The notes under the pieces: generated by a model
The model's database searches: none
What the model was told of the DNA's origin: nothing
The model's input: only the letters and a program-made list of their open reading frames with translations
Made by a program: the position numbers and the translations under genes
Assembly: GCA_934661755.1 (NCBI GenBank)
Contig: CAKUJM010000003.1
Coordinates: 1 to 64,000, forward strand
Length of the DNA stretch: 64,000 nucleotides
From: an uncultured Lentisphaeria bacterium
Lineage (GTDB): Bacteria; Verrucomicrobiota; Lentisphaeria; Oligosphaerales; Oligosphaeraceae
Reading direction: 5' to 3'
Shown: positions 49,026-58,377 of the stretch, piece by piece
Numbering within the stretch: the stretch's first letter is position 1
Layout of the letters: each line of letters opens with the position of its first letter

Positions 49026-51663
49026 TCAAACGCAACAGATCATTCCCGAGGACAGGCTGGCCGACCGCGGATTCAAGTTGCGCCGGATCTTCCTGCTGGT
49101 GCTTTATGTGGTCGCCGCCATCGGCGTGCTGTCATTTGATCCGGCGGACATTGACTTCCTGGCATCCGGGCTGACCGGCCTCTCCTATCCGCACAACCGC
49201 CTGGGGGCGGTCGGTGCGTATGTCAGCTGGACGCTGCTGCTGTCCATCGGCCTGGCCACCTACCCGCTGATGTTCCTGCTGCTGGTCTGCAGCCTGCGGC
49301 GCCTGGTCTGGCGGGGCGGATTGCAGCGCACCGACTGGGCATACCGCTCGGCGATTCCGCTGTTTGCGCTCGGGATGTCGTTTCTGCTGGCCCTCAATCC
49401 GCCGGCGGTGCGGGACTTGGCCGCCATGCTCAACCTCAAGGGGATTCCCGGGGGCGTGATCGGATTGCAATTCTGCGCGCCGGGATCGGGATGGATCTAC
49501 ATCATGCTGAGCACCACCGGAGTGGTGGTGCTATCATCCATGATGCTGGCGGTGTCATTGGGGATGATCTGGTATTACGACTGGCGGGACATCACCTGCC
49601 GCATTGCCGATTACGCCACGGCATGCTGGCGGAAGTGGCATGTGTCGGCTACGGCGGCGACGGCAGACGGCGCGGCGCAGCCCCCAGATGGCAGTGCCGC
49701 CGCAGCAGCCGCGCCGCCGCCGGAACCGGCGCAGGTAAGCACCACCTTCGCGGGCGCCGACCATGCGGGCGCCACTTTCCGCACCCGCCGCGGCGAGGCT
49801 TCGATGGCGGCCGCACGGGCCGCCGAGGAGGCGATCAACGGCGGCGCCCACCGTCAGGCGCCGACGCCGCAGTTCACGCCGACGGCGAGGCCGGCGCAAC
49901 CCCGGCAGCAGCCGCTTCCGGAATTCGCGCCTGCGTCTTCATCTGCGCCGCCGACGGCGCAATCCGTGTCCCGGGCCGCCGCGACTGCGGACGCCGGGCG
50001 TTCCTGCACCATCGACTGCCTGGGCGAGGAGGCGGAATACGCATTGCCCGATCCGGCCGGCATCTTCACTCCGGTTGACCCCAACATCGCCATCACCTCC
50101 CACGAGGAAATCGAGGAGAAAAGCGAGATCATCCAGAATACGCTGGACGAATTCGAGGTCGATGCCGAGGTCTCCGGAGTGGTCAACGGACCGCAGATCA
50201 CCCTCTTCGAGATCACCCTGGGACCGAAGGTGTTTGTCAACAAGCTCAATTCCGTGCTCAACAACCTGACCATGAACCTCAAGGCGCACGGCAACAGCGT
50301 CCGGATCATCAAGAACATCCCCGGCAAATGCTGTGCCGGCATCGAGGTCCCGAACAGCCGTCGTCAGATAGTCTATGCCAGCGACCTCTTCGGCAGCCGG
50401 GAATGGCAATGCTGCAGCAAAAGCCTGCCGCTCATGCTGGGAAAGAGCATCACCGGCGACCGCATCATCATGGATCTGGCGGATGCGCCGCACCTGCTGG
50501 TCGCCGGCGCCACCGGACAGGGAAAGTCGGTGTGCGTGAATCTGATGATCCAGTCGATGCTGCTGCGCTTCTCGCCAGATGATCTCAAGCTGGTCCTGGT
50601 GGACCCGAAATTCGTCGAGTTCACCATCTACGCCCATCTGCCGCATCTGCTCACCCCGGTGATCAACGATGTCCAGAAGGTCGGGCTGGTGTTGCGCTGG
50701 GCGGCATCCGAGATGAACCGCCGCTGCCGTCTGCTGGCTCTGGTGAACACCCGGAACCTGCGCGAATTCAACCAGCGGAAGCGCACTGCCGACGAGCCCA
50801 AGGTGGACCAGGACGGCGAGCCGATCCCGGACCGCCTGCCATACATCGTGATCATCATTGACGAATTGGCGGACATCATGGCATATGCCAAGAAGGAGGT
50901 CGAGCCGGCCATCCAGGTGCTGGCGCAGAAGGCCCGCGCCGCCGGAATCCACCTGATCCTCTCCACCCAGCGGCCAGACAAGGACATTGTCACCGGCATC
51001 ATCAAGGCGAATTTCCCGGTGAGAATCGCGCTTACCGTCACCAATTCAACCAACTCGCGCATCATTCTTGACGAATCCGGCGCCGAAAGCCTGCTGGGCG
51101 CCGGCGACATGCTGCTCAAGGACAAGCATGGCCTCACCCGCATCCAGTGCGGGATGGTCAGCGCCGAGGAAATCGAGCAGGTATGCAAATTCTGCGCCTC
51201 CCAGGCGCCGCAGATCTTCGACGCCGATGTCACCGCCGCCCTGGAAGCCCGTGAAAACGAGGAAAATCTGACCAATGGCGCCGCCGCCGGCGACGACGCC
51301 AGGAACGCCAAGGGCGGCGACCCGAACGACCTGGTGTCCCAGGCCTTGCAGGTGATGCTTCGCAATCCGCGGAAATGGCCGACCATCTCCTTCTTCCAGA
51401 TGGCCCTGCAGATTGGCTACGGCCGCAGCAAGCGCCTGGTCAACGACCTGGAGGAGATGGGATACATCGGACCGCTTGTCAATGACCGTTCCGGCGAACG
51501 CGAAATCTATTGGGATGCCTTCCCCGGATACGGCGGCGGGGACAGCGCGGACGATGACGCCTTGCCGTCGGATGCCGATCCCGGCGACATGGCGGATGAT
51601 GACGGCGGCGTTGCGCCGTCGCCATCCGCCGTCAAAGCCGCGCCGTCGGAGGTGGCGCAGTAG
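49018..51663 (+). CDS. ftsK: DNA translocase FtsK
   Basis: An 881-residue FtsK/SpoIIIE. Four N-terminal TM helices (about 20-190) are followed by an Ala/Pro-rich linker. The motor has Walker A GATGQGKS (497-504), VDPKFVEFTIY and Walker B IIIDELADIM. The C-terminal gamma winged helix contains QMALQIGYGRSKRLVNDLEEMG, which reads KOPS-type DNA sites. It pumps DNA through the closing septum for chromosome dimer resolution. An acidic tail follows gamma, which is unusual. It overlaps the PilM-like gene and ends 2 bp before the RodZ-like gene. Confidence 0.95.
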   Translation: MTDQTQQIIPEDRLADRGFKLRRIFLLVLYVVAAIGVLSFDPADIDFLASGLTGLSYPHNRLGAVGAYVSWTLLLSIGLATYPLMFLLLVCSLRRLVWRGGLQRTDWAYRSAIPLFALGMSFLLALNPPAVRDLAAMLNLKGIPGGVIGLQFCAPGSGWIYIMLSTTGVVVLSSMMLAVSLGMIWYYDWRDITCRIADYATACWRKWHVSATAATADGAAQPPDGSAAAAAAPPPEPAQVSTTFAGADHAGATFRTRRGEASMAAARAAEEAINGGAHRQAPTPQFTPTARPAQPRQQPLPEFAPASSSAPPTAQSVSRAAATADAGRSCTIDCLGEEAEYALPDPAGIFTPVDPNIAITSHEEIEEKSEIIQNTLDEFEVDAEVSGVVNGPQITLFEITLGPKVFVNKLNSVLNNLTMNLKAHGNSVRIIKNIPGKCCAGIEVPNSRRQIVYASDLFGSREWQCCSKSLPLMLGKSITGDRIIMDLADAPHLLVAGATGQGKSVCVNLMIQSMLLRFSPDDLKLVLVDPKFVEFTIYAHLPHLLTPVINDVQKVGLVLRWAASEMNRRCRLLALVNTRNLREFNQRKRTADEPKVDQDGEPIPDRLPYIVIIIDELADIMAYAKKEVEPAIQVLAQKARAAGIHLILSTQRPDKDIVTGIIKANFPVRIALTVTNSTNSRIILDESGAESLLGAGDMLLKDKHGLTRIQCGMVSAEEIEQVCKFCASQAPQIFDADVTAALEARENEENLTNGAAAGDDARNAKGGDPNDLVSQALQVMLRNPRKWPTISFFQMALQIGYGRSKRLVNDLEEMGYIGPLVNDRSGEREIYWDAFPGYGGGDSADDDALPSDADPGDMADDDGGVAPSPSAVKAAPSEVAQ

Positions 51664-51665
51664 CC

Positions 51666-52220
51666 ATGGCTGAAGCACGGCCGGACAACCAGCCAGCGGA
51701 CGGCGTCACGACGGTATTCCTGGATGCAACCGAGCAGAACTACGGGCGGATGCTGACCAATTTGCGGATCAAGCGCAATCTGAGCATGCAGGAGGTCGCC
51801 GCCAGTTGCCGCATCACCGTGGGCACCCTGCAGGCCCTGGAAAGCGGCGACCCGATGCGCATGGATCAAAGCAATGTCTTCATCGCCAGCATGATCGAGA
51901 CCTTGTGCAGGGAATATGACCAGATGCCTGACGAGATCCTGGAATGCTTTTACCGCGCCTACGGCGAATGCCATCCGGAACGCGGGGACGACAGCGGGTT
52001 CAATCTCTCCGACCGCGATATCCGGCAGCGCGCCAGCCGTCTTTCGTCCAGAATAATCGGGGTCTTCGCGCTGTTGCTCTTCCTGATCATCATCGGCGCC
52101 TGGGGGTACACCGCCTACCAGCGCAGCCGTCAGCAGGCGGCCAGCGCGAATTACGACCTGCCGTCGCTGCTGCCGACGCCGGACTTCCCGATGGAGGTTC
52201 TGCCCATACCCAAATCCTGA
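51666..52220 (+). CDS. RodZ-like HTH and transmembrane protein
   Basis: A 184-residue bitopic membrane protein. The cytoplasmic HTH_25-type domain (GRMLTNLRIKRNLSMQEVAA, then TVGTLQALESGDP) is followed by a basic juxtamembrane stretch (RQRASRLSSR), one TM helix (about 122-145), and a short ~35-residue periplasmic tail. RodZ couples MreB to cell-wall elongation; the tail here is much shorter than the RodZ domain, so the function is inferred from architecture only. Placed 2 bp after ftsK and probably co-transcribed. Confidence 0.72.
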   Translation: MAEARPDNQPADGVTTVFLDATEQNYGRMLTNLRIKRNLSMQEVAASCRITVGTLQALESGDPMRMDQSNVFIASMIETLCREYDQMPDEILECFYRAYGECHPERGDDSGFNLSDRDIRQRASRLSSRIIGVFALLLFLIIIGAWGYTAYQRSRQQAASANYDLPSLLPTPDFPMEVLPIPKS

Positions 52221-52293
52221 GCCACTGTCCTGGCGTGAAGCAACGTTTCGCGCCAGGACAGGCAATTCATCCCCCACCCCGATTTTGCCACCC

Positions 52294-54144
52294 ATGCCTT
52301 CCCCATCCGATAAAGAATACGCGCTGCCGGAGGCGTCACTGCTGCGGCAAAAGCCCGATGACCGCCAGAAGTGCCCCGCCCCGGAGGAACTGGAATCCGA
52401 TCGACGGATGCTTTCGGAGCTTTTCGGGCATTCGTCAATCAGCGCCTCGGTCACCGGCCATACTGCGGGGTTGCAGGCGACATGCCATGAAGTCAAGCTC
52501 GGCCCCGGCATCTTGCTGGAGGATTTTGCGCAGTTCGCGCCGATGATGGACAACGCCATGCCGCACTCCCGCGGGCGGGTGCGGCTGCTGCTGCCGATCC
52601 CCGGCAAGGACCGGGTGGGCATCGAGATTCCGCGGGAAAAGCGCGGCGCCATCGCCAGCGGCGCGCTGTTTGCCTCCGATGCCTGGCGTGACTGCCAGGA
52701 CGCCATGCCGCTGATGCTGGGATGCGACCTGGCTGGCCAGGCCGTCATCGCCGACCTGACGGCGGGGCACAACCTGCTTCTGGCGGGAGATTCCGGCTGC
52801 GGGCAAAGCGAATGCCTCAATCAGCTGGTGTCGTCGCTGCTGTTGCGGCAGCGGCCTTCGCAACTGCGGCTGGTCATCGCCTCCGATCCCGCCAGCCCCG
52901 TCCAGTCGCCATTCGCCAATGCCCCGCACCTGCTTGCCCCGGTGCTGCTCAACGACGTGGCCGCGGCCGTGGCCTTGAGGTGGTGCCGCGGCGAGGTGCG
53001 GCGCCGGCAACAGCTCATTGCCCAGAGTGCATGCCGGACGATGCGCGAATACAATGCCGCCCATCCGGAATCGCCGATGCCCCAGCTGGTGGTGGTGATC
53101 AGCGAGCTGTCATCGCTTTTGCGCAGCAGATTCCGTCCGGAGATCCTGGAGTTGTTCGGCGGCTTCATCACCTCCGGCAATATCGGCCTCAATTTCATCG
53201 CCGCCACCCAGCACCCCAGCGAAGAGGTCCTCACCGACGAGATTCTGGCGGCATTCCCGATGCGGCTGGCATTCCATTGCGAGCCGCTGCTTTCCGAACA
53301 GCTCGTCGGCAACAATGACGCCGCGGCATTGCTGGGCGAAGGCGACATGCTTTTCCGCAATGACAATGCGGTCATCCGGCTTCAGTGCGGGCAGATCCGG
53401 GATGACGAATGCCGAAAGCTATGCGCCTCCTGCCACCGCCAATGCGATCCCGAACCATCCGCCGACCTCATCGATCTGCTCAGGACGGCCAAAGAAGCCA
53501 GTTTCACCAAGATGCCTCCCCAGAAAAAATCCCCGCTCCAAACTCCATTGCTGCCATTTGCCGATGACGACTCCGCCGCCGTCCCCCCCGCCGTCAATGA
53601 CGATGCGGCCGACGGCGGCAACGCCGCGGACAACGCCGGAGCCACCGGCACCGCCATGGAGGATACCGCCAATCACGCATTGGCCTTCATCATGAAGACT
53701 GGAAAGGCCACCCGTCAGGCATTGCAGGACGGCTTTGGCGTCACTGCCGAACGCGCCCGCAATCTCCTGGACGAAATGTACTCGCACGGATACCTCCGCC
53801 CCCGGCAGGACAATCCGGATGAGTATGACCTGGTGCCGGAGAACATCCCCGCCGAATTGCAGCCGGATTTCCAGGCCACCCGCAAGACCATCGAACAGCT
53901 CCATGAGGAACTGGCCGCGAAGATCGCCGCCGGCGATCCGGGGTCGCGGACCGTGGCCGAATACAACCGGGGCATCCATGCCATCGGCAAGAAAATCGTC
54001 GAGGAGGCCGCCGAGGTCTGGATGTCCGCCGAATACGAGTCGCCCCAGCGGACTTCCGAGGAGATCAGCCAGCTGATCTACCACCTGCTGGTGCTGATGA
54101 TCCGCCGCGGCATCAGCCTCGACGACCTCTATGGACAACTTTAG
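52294..54144 (+). CDS. FtsK-like pseudo-motor fused to phosphoribosyl-ATP pyrophosphatase (HisE) domain
   Basis: A 616-residue protein. Residues ~8-390 parallel the FtsK motor two genes upstream (EYALPEASLL, PHLLAPVLLNDV, IAATQHPSEEVLTDEILAAF) with no TM part. Walker A reads GDSGCGQS (165-172), with Gln171 for the essential Lys, and Walker B reads VVVISELSSL, with Ser for Asp. ATPase activity is therefore unlikely. A gamma-like winged helix follows (~460-520). Residues ~526-616 are HisE-like: KKIVEEAAEV (EExxE) and EEISQLIYHLLVLMIRRGIS, where the usual ExxD acidic partner is Gln. hisG follows 30 bp on, supporting a histidine role for the tail. Confidence 0.8.
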   Translation: MPSPSDKEYALPEASLLRQKPDDRQKCPAPEELESDRRMLSELFGHSSISASVTGHTAGLQATCHEVKLGPGILLEDFAQFAPMMDNAMPHSRGRVRLLLPIPGKDRVGIEIPREKRGAIASGALFASDAWRDCQDAMPLMLGCDLAGQAVIADLTAGHNLLLAGDSGCGQSECLNQLVSSLLLRQRPSQLRLVIASDPASPVQSPFANAPHLLAPVLLNDVAAAVALRWCRGEVRRRQQLIAQSACRTMREYNAAHPESPMPQLVVVISELSSLLRSRFRPEILELFGGFITSGNIGLNFIAATQHPSEEVLTDEILAAFPMRLAFHCEPLLSEQLVGNNDAAALLGEGDMLFRNDNAVIRLQCGQIRDDECRKLCASCHRQCDPEPSADLIDLLRTAKEASFTKMPPQKKSPLQTPLLPFADDDSAAVPPAVNDDAADGGNAADNAGATGTAMEDTANHALAFIMKTGKATRQALQDGFGVTAERARNLLDEMYSHGYLRPRQDNPDEYDLVPENIPAELQPDFQATRKTIEQLHEELAAKIAAGDPGSRTVAEYNRGIHAIGKKIVEEAAEVWMSAEYESPQRTSEEISQLIYHLLVLMIRRGISLDDLYGQL

Positions 54145-54174
54145 GCCTTCCATCACCGAGGAAAATACAATTCC

Positions 54175-55023
54175 ATGATCCGCATCGCATTGCCCAACAA
54201 GGGGGCGCTCTCCGAAGAGGCCTCCGCACTTGTCAAGGAAGCCGGCTACCGCGCCCGCAGGCTGGCCAAGGAGCTCTCCGTACTGGACTGCGCCAACGAC
54301 GTCGAATTCATCTTCCTGCGTCCGCGTGACATCCCGGTCTATGTCGCCGGCGGCCTGGTCGATCTGGGCATCACCGGCCGCGATTTGCTGGCCGACTCCG
54401 GCGCCAAGGCCATGGAGGTGCTCCCGCTGGGCTTTGGCAAATCGCGCTTCCTCTATGCCGTGCCCGCCGACAGCGCCCTGACAGTCGAGAAGCTCGACGG
54501 ACGGCGCATCGCCACCAGCTACCCCAACATCGTCAAGGCGGATCTGGACCGGCGCGGCTTCCACTGCACCATCACCCGCCTGGATGGCGCAGTGGAGATC
54601 TCCATCCGGCTGGGGGTGGCCGACGCGATTGCGGATGTGGTGGAAAGCGGAACCACCATGAAGCAGGAGGGTCTTAAGCCAATCGGCGAACCGGTGATGT
54701 GCTCCGAGGCGATCGTCGTGGCCCGTGACGCCGGTTGCGAGGAAGTCTCGCAGATCCACACCTTCCTGCGCCGCGTCAAGGGCATCCTCACCGCCCGCAG
54801 CTATGAGATCATCGAATACGACATCCCGTCCAAGCTGCTCGACGCGGCCTGCGCCATCACTCCGGGACTGGAGTCGCCGACCATCAGCCCGCTTTCAAAA
54901 AATGGCTGGGTCGCCGTCAAGGCCATGGTCGCCCGCAGCCTGGTGAATGACGCCATCGACCGCCTGGAGGAGCTGGGGGCCACCGGCATCATGGTGACTG
55001 ACATCCGCACTTGCCGCATGTAG
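54175..55023 (+). CDS. hisG: ATP phosphoribosyltransferase, long form
   Basis: A 282-residue HisG with the C-terminal regulatory domain (long, HisZ-independent form). MIRIALPNKGALSEEA, RPRDIPVYVAGGLVDLGITG and the PRPP loop region LGVADAIADVVESGTTM are diagnostic. It commits PRPP and ATP to histidine synthesis; its product is the substrate of the HisE domain encoded directly upstream. It is 30 bp after that gene and probably in the same transcript. Its 3' end is duplicated downstream. Confidence 0.96.
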   Translation: MIRIALPNKGALSEEASALVKEAGYRARRLAKELSVLDCANDVEFIFLRPRDIPVYVAGGLVDLGITGRDLLADSGAKAMEVLPLGFGKSRFLYAVPADSALTVEKLDGRRIATSYPNIVKADLDRRGFHCTITRLDGAVEISIRLGVADAIADVVESGTTMKQEGLKPIGEPVMCSEAIVVARDAGCEEVSQIHTFLRRVKGILTARSYEIIEYDIPSKLLDAACAITPGLESPTISPLSKNGWVAVKAMVARSLVNDAIDRLEELGATGIMVTDIRTCRM

Positions 55024-55098
55024 GCGGCGCAAGGGGGGTAGCAAGGCCGTCTCGGCCTTGGGGTGACTGACATCCGCACTTGCCGCATGTAGGCGGCG
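54993..55098. repeat. 37-bp direct repeat of the hisG 3' end
   Basis: The last 31 bp of hisG plus 6 bp after the stop (54993-55029) recur exactly at 55062-55098, 69 bp away. Between them, AAGGCCG and CGGCCTT (55043-55059) form a 7-bp hairpin. The arrangement looks like a tandem duplication followed by an insertion, or slippage. Confidence 0.85.
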
Positions 55099-55135
55099 GG
55101 GCAAAAAATGCAAAACTGCACAGGAAAAGTGTCTT

Positions 55136-56410
55136 ATGAATGAATTTTGGAATGAGCGTTGCGAGACCATGTCCCGTGACGAGCTCACCGCGCTCCAGAA
55201 TGAGCGCCTTTGCCGCCAGGTGCGCCGGGTCTACGAGTGCAGCCCCTATTTCCGGCAGAAATTCGACCGTGCCGGCGTCGCCCCCGGTGACATCCGCGGC
55301 ATTGATGACCTGCATTTGCTGCCCTTCATGAGCAAGGAGGATTTCCGGCTGAACTATCCGCTGGGGATGTGCTGCGTCCCCCGCGAGCAGTTGCGCGAAT
55401 TCCACATGTCCAGCGGCTCCACCGGCACTCCGGTGGTCATGGCCTATACCAGCAACGACCTGCTGCAATGGGCGGAGTGCATGGCGCGCTGCTATCGGAT
55501 GGCGGGAATGGCCCCCGGCGACGGCATCCAGATCACCCCGACCTTCGGGCTCTTCAACGGCGGCTTCGGCTTCTACCATGGCGCGCGGCTGGCGAACCTC
55601 TTCATTTCGCCGGCCTCCAGCGGCAACACCCGCCGCCAGATCCAGCTGCTGCGCGATTTCCACATCAAGGGCATCGGCTGCGTGGTGTCGTACATGGCCA
55701 GGATCATGGAAGTGGCCGATGAACTCAATCTCGATTTTCCGGATCTCAAGGTCGGCATCTTCGGCGCCGAGACCTTCTCGGATGAAATGCGGCGCAAGAT
55801 CGAAGAGCGGACCGGCATCAAGACCTACGACATCTACGGCATGACCGAGACTGGCGGCGTCGGCACCACCGGCATGGACTGCGCGGCGCACGCCGGAATC
55901 CACGTCTGGGAAGACCAGTACCTCACCGAGATCGTCGATCCGGAAACCGGCCGCAATGTCCCGGACGGCACCAGCGGCGATGTGGTCATCACCTCCCTCA
56001 CCCGCGAGGCCATCCCCGTAATCCGCTTCCGCACCGGCGACATCTCCAGGATCGTCTCCCGCGAAAAATGCGCCTGCGGCCGGACCAGCCTGCGCCTGGA
56101 GCGCATCAGCGGCCGCCTCGACGACATGATGATCATCAAGGGCGTCAATTTCTTCCCCAGGCAGGTGGAGCAGGCGCTGCTCGAAATCCCCGGCGTGCTG
56201 CCCGAATACCAGATCATCCTGGAGACCCGGCACGGACTGCAGGATGTCCGGGTGAATGTCGAGGCCGAGCCGGGAGTCACCGGATACATGATCGAGAAGC
56301 ACTTGAAGGAACGACTGGGGTTCTCTCCCAAGGGCGACGTGTTCGCACCCGGCGCCCTACCCCGCAGCGAAGGCAAGGCCAAGCGCGTGGTCCGCGTAAA
56401 TCTGGACTAG
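55136..56410 (+). CDS. paaK: phenylacetate-CoA ligase-like adenylate-forming enzyme
   Basis: A 424-residue AMP-binding enzyme. FHMSSGSTGTPVVMAYT is the phosphate loop, YDIYGMTETGGVGTTG the YGxTE motif, VIRFRTGDISRI the adenine-binding Asp, and MMIIKGVNFFPRQVEQ the hinge to the C-terminal domain. Length and motifs fit PaaK. It activates an aryl acid to its CoA thioester; the substrate may be phenylacetate or an indole acid. Other phenylacetate genes are not present here. AGGA lies ahead of the start. Confidence 0.85.
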   Translation: MNEFWNERCETMSRDELTALQNERLCRQVRRVYECSPYFRQKFDRAGVAPGDIRGIDDLHLLPFMSKEDFRLNYPLGMCCVPREQLREFHMSSGSTGTPVVMAYTSNDLLQWAECMARCYRMAGMAPGDGIQITPTFGLFNGGFGFYHGARLANLFISPASSGNTRRQIQLLRDFHIKGIGCVVSYMARIMEVADELNLDFPDLKVGIFGAETFSDEMRRKIEERTGIKTYDIYGMTETGGVGTTGMDCAAHAGIHVWEDQYLTEIVDPETGRNVPDGTSGDVVITSLTREAIPVIRFRTGDISRIVSREKCACGRTSLRLERISGRLDDMMIIKGVNFFPRQVEQALLEIPGVLPEYQIILETRHGLQDVRVNVEAEPGVTGYMIEKHLKERLGFSPKGDVFAPGALPRSEGKAKRVVRVNLD

Positions 56411-56457
56411 CCCGGAGACGCGCCAGCCATCCATAAATCAATCGACTATAGACCGCC

Positions 56458-58197
56458 ATGTCCGACCAGCAAGATCCCAAAGACATCGCCGCCGATGCCG
56501 GCAAGGAAGCCGTCGATGGCAAGAATCCCGCCGCCACTCCGGAGGACAAACCGGAAGACCAGCAGCACCGCCAGGAGGCCGACACCGGGAATCCCCCGCC
56601 GCCGTCATTCAATGGCCGTGACTTCATCTCGTCATTGCAGGAGGTCATGGACAAGCTGGGCTTTGAGAAAATCGGCAGCGTCGGCTTCAATGCCGATGCC
56701 GATGCCGCAGACGCGCGTCGCCGCCGCAATGCCGCCGCTTCGGGCGGCGGGGGCGGCGGCCAGGCCGGGAATGACGACGAGGCGCTGAAGGCGATCAAGT
56801 CCTTCTCCTACCGCCCGCGTGAAATCCGCGACTACCTTGACCGTTATGTCATCAGCCAGGATGAGGCCAAGAAGGTATTGGCCACCGCGGTGTGCGACCA
56901 CTACAACCATGTCCGGCGCTGCCTTGACAACCCGGAGCTGTCCCGCCGGGATTTCGCCAAGGCCAATGTGCTCATGATCGGCCCGACCGGCGTAGGCAAG
57001 ACCTACCTGATGCGCTGCATTGCCCGGCTCATCGGCGTGCCCTTCGTCAAGGCCGATGCCACCAAGTTCTCCGAGACCGGGTATGTCGGCTATGACGTCG
57101 AGGACATCATCCGCGACCTGGCCAAGGCCGCCGGCGGCAATGTCGCCCTGGCGCAATACGGCATCGTCTACATCGACGAAATCGACAAGATCGCCTCGAA
57201 GACCACCGACGGCCAGAAGGACGTCTCCGGCCGCGGGGTCCAGACCAACCTGCTCAAGTTGCTGGAGGAGACCGACGTGCGGCTGCTGGCGCAGAACGAC
57301 ATGCTTGGCCAGATGCAGGCAATGATGGCGATGCAGCAGCATGGCACGCCGCCGCCCACCACCATCAGCACCCGCTACATCCTTTTCATCGTCTCCGGCG
57401 CATTTGTGCATCTGGACGACATCATCCGCCGCCGGATGGGCAATTCGGCGATCGGCTTCAATGCCGACCGCGAGGCCGTTGAGCGCGCCAACGGCGACGA
57501 AGCGGCGATGTTCAAGTACGCCACCACCGGCGATCTGGTGAAATTCGGCTTCGAGCCGGAGTTCATCGGCCGACTGCCGGTGCGGGTCAGCCTGGATGCC
57601 CTCGGCGTGGGGGATCTGGAGCAGATTCTCACCACCGCGGAGAATGGCATCTGGGATCAATACCGCGAGGTGATGGCCGGCTACGGCATCGAGCTGACTG
57701 CGGATCCGGCGGCGCTGCGGCGCCTGGCCGAACTGGCGGAGTCGGAAAAGACCGGCGCCCGCGGACTGCTCACGGTGCTGGAACGGCTCTTCCGCGATTT
57801 CAAATTCGAGCTGCCAGGAACCGGGGTGACGTCATTGCATCTCACCGAGGATGCCGTGCTGCACCCCGAACAGGCGCTGCAGCGGCTGCTGCTGGCCAAC
57901 CGCCAGGCTGCCGCCCAATTGGCCGGCAGCGAAGTGGCGGCCTTCGCCGACCGCTATTTCCAGCAGACCGGCTTCCGGCTCGACTTCGATCCGGGCGCCA
58001 CCGCCAAGCTCATTGAGCTGGCCAATGCCGCCGGAAAGACCATCCGCGGATTCTGCGAAAGCCACTTCAAGGACTTTGAATACGGCCTCAAGCTGCTGGC
58101 GCGCAACACCGGCAAGACCCAGTACGCCCTCGGCGAGGAAGACGTGGCCGATCCGCAGGCCACCATCGCCGCCTGGATCAAGGCAAGCTACAACTAG
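56458..58197 (+). CDS. clpX: ClpX-like AAA+ unfoldase lacking the zinc-binding domain
   Basis: A 579-residue AAA+ protein. Walker A is GPTGVGKT (175-182), followed by [18 protein letters not shown], Walker B YIDEIDKI and [10 protein letters not shown], all ClpX-like, then a sensor-2 domain with [14 protein letters not shown]. The first ~115 residues are Asp/Gln/Pro/Gly-rich and contain no cysteine cluster, so the usual N-terminal C4 zinc domain is absent. C-terminal ~100 residues extend past a standard ClpX. The pore-loop region around [12 protein letters not shown] also differs. It probably feeds ClpP, which is not in the window. Confidence 0.82.
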   Translation: MSDQQDPKDIAADAGKEAVDGKNPAATPEDKPEDQQHRQEADTGNPPPPSFNGRDFISSLQEVMDKLGFEKIGSVGFNADADAADARRRRNAAASGGGGGGQAGNDDEALKAIKSFSYRPREIRDYLDRYVISQDEAKKVLATAVCDHYNHVRRCLDNPELSRRDFAKANVLMIGPTGVGKTYLMRCIARLIGVPFVKADATKFSETGYVGYDVEDIIRDLAKAAGGNVALAQYGIVYIDEIDKIASKTTDGQKDVSGRGVQTNLLKLLEETDVRLLAQNDMLGQMQAMMAMQQHGTPPPTTISTRYILFIVSGAFVHLDDIIRRRMGNSAIGFNADREAVERANGDEAAMFKYATTGDLVKFGFEPEFIGRLPVRVSLDALGVGDLEQILTTAENGIWDQYREVMAGYGIELTADPAALRRLAELAESEKTGARGLLTVLERLFRDFKFELPGTGVTSLHLTEDAVLHPEQALQRLLLANRQAAAQLAGSEVAAFADRYFQQTGFRLDFDPGATAKLIELANAAGKTIRGFCESHFKDFEYGLKLLARNTGKTQYALGEEDVADPQATIAAWIKASYN

Positions 58198-58320
58198 CGG
58201 AGCGTGGTGCAATTCCGCTTGGAGTTGCGCCACCCCACGCCAGGCGGAACGCTACGGCGATATTATAGTACCGCGCATTACTTGGATCCTGATGCGCCGT
58301 CCAGACGGAAATGCGCGGCG

Positions 58321-58342
58321 GCGGGGCGCTGTCAGCGCCCGC
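58321..58342 (+). terminator. hairpin after clpX
   Basis: GCGGGGCGCT and AGCGCCCGC pair around GTC. A short AAAAACGTTTTT palindrome (58348-58359) and a T7 run follow. It lies 125 bp after the clpX stop and before pheT. Confidence 0.45.
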
Positions 58343-58377
58343 GATCCAAAAACGTTTTTTTGCGGCTTTAGCATAAA

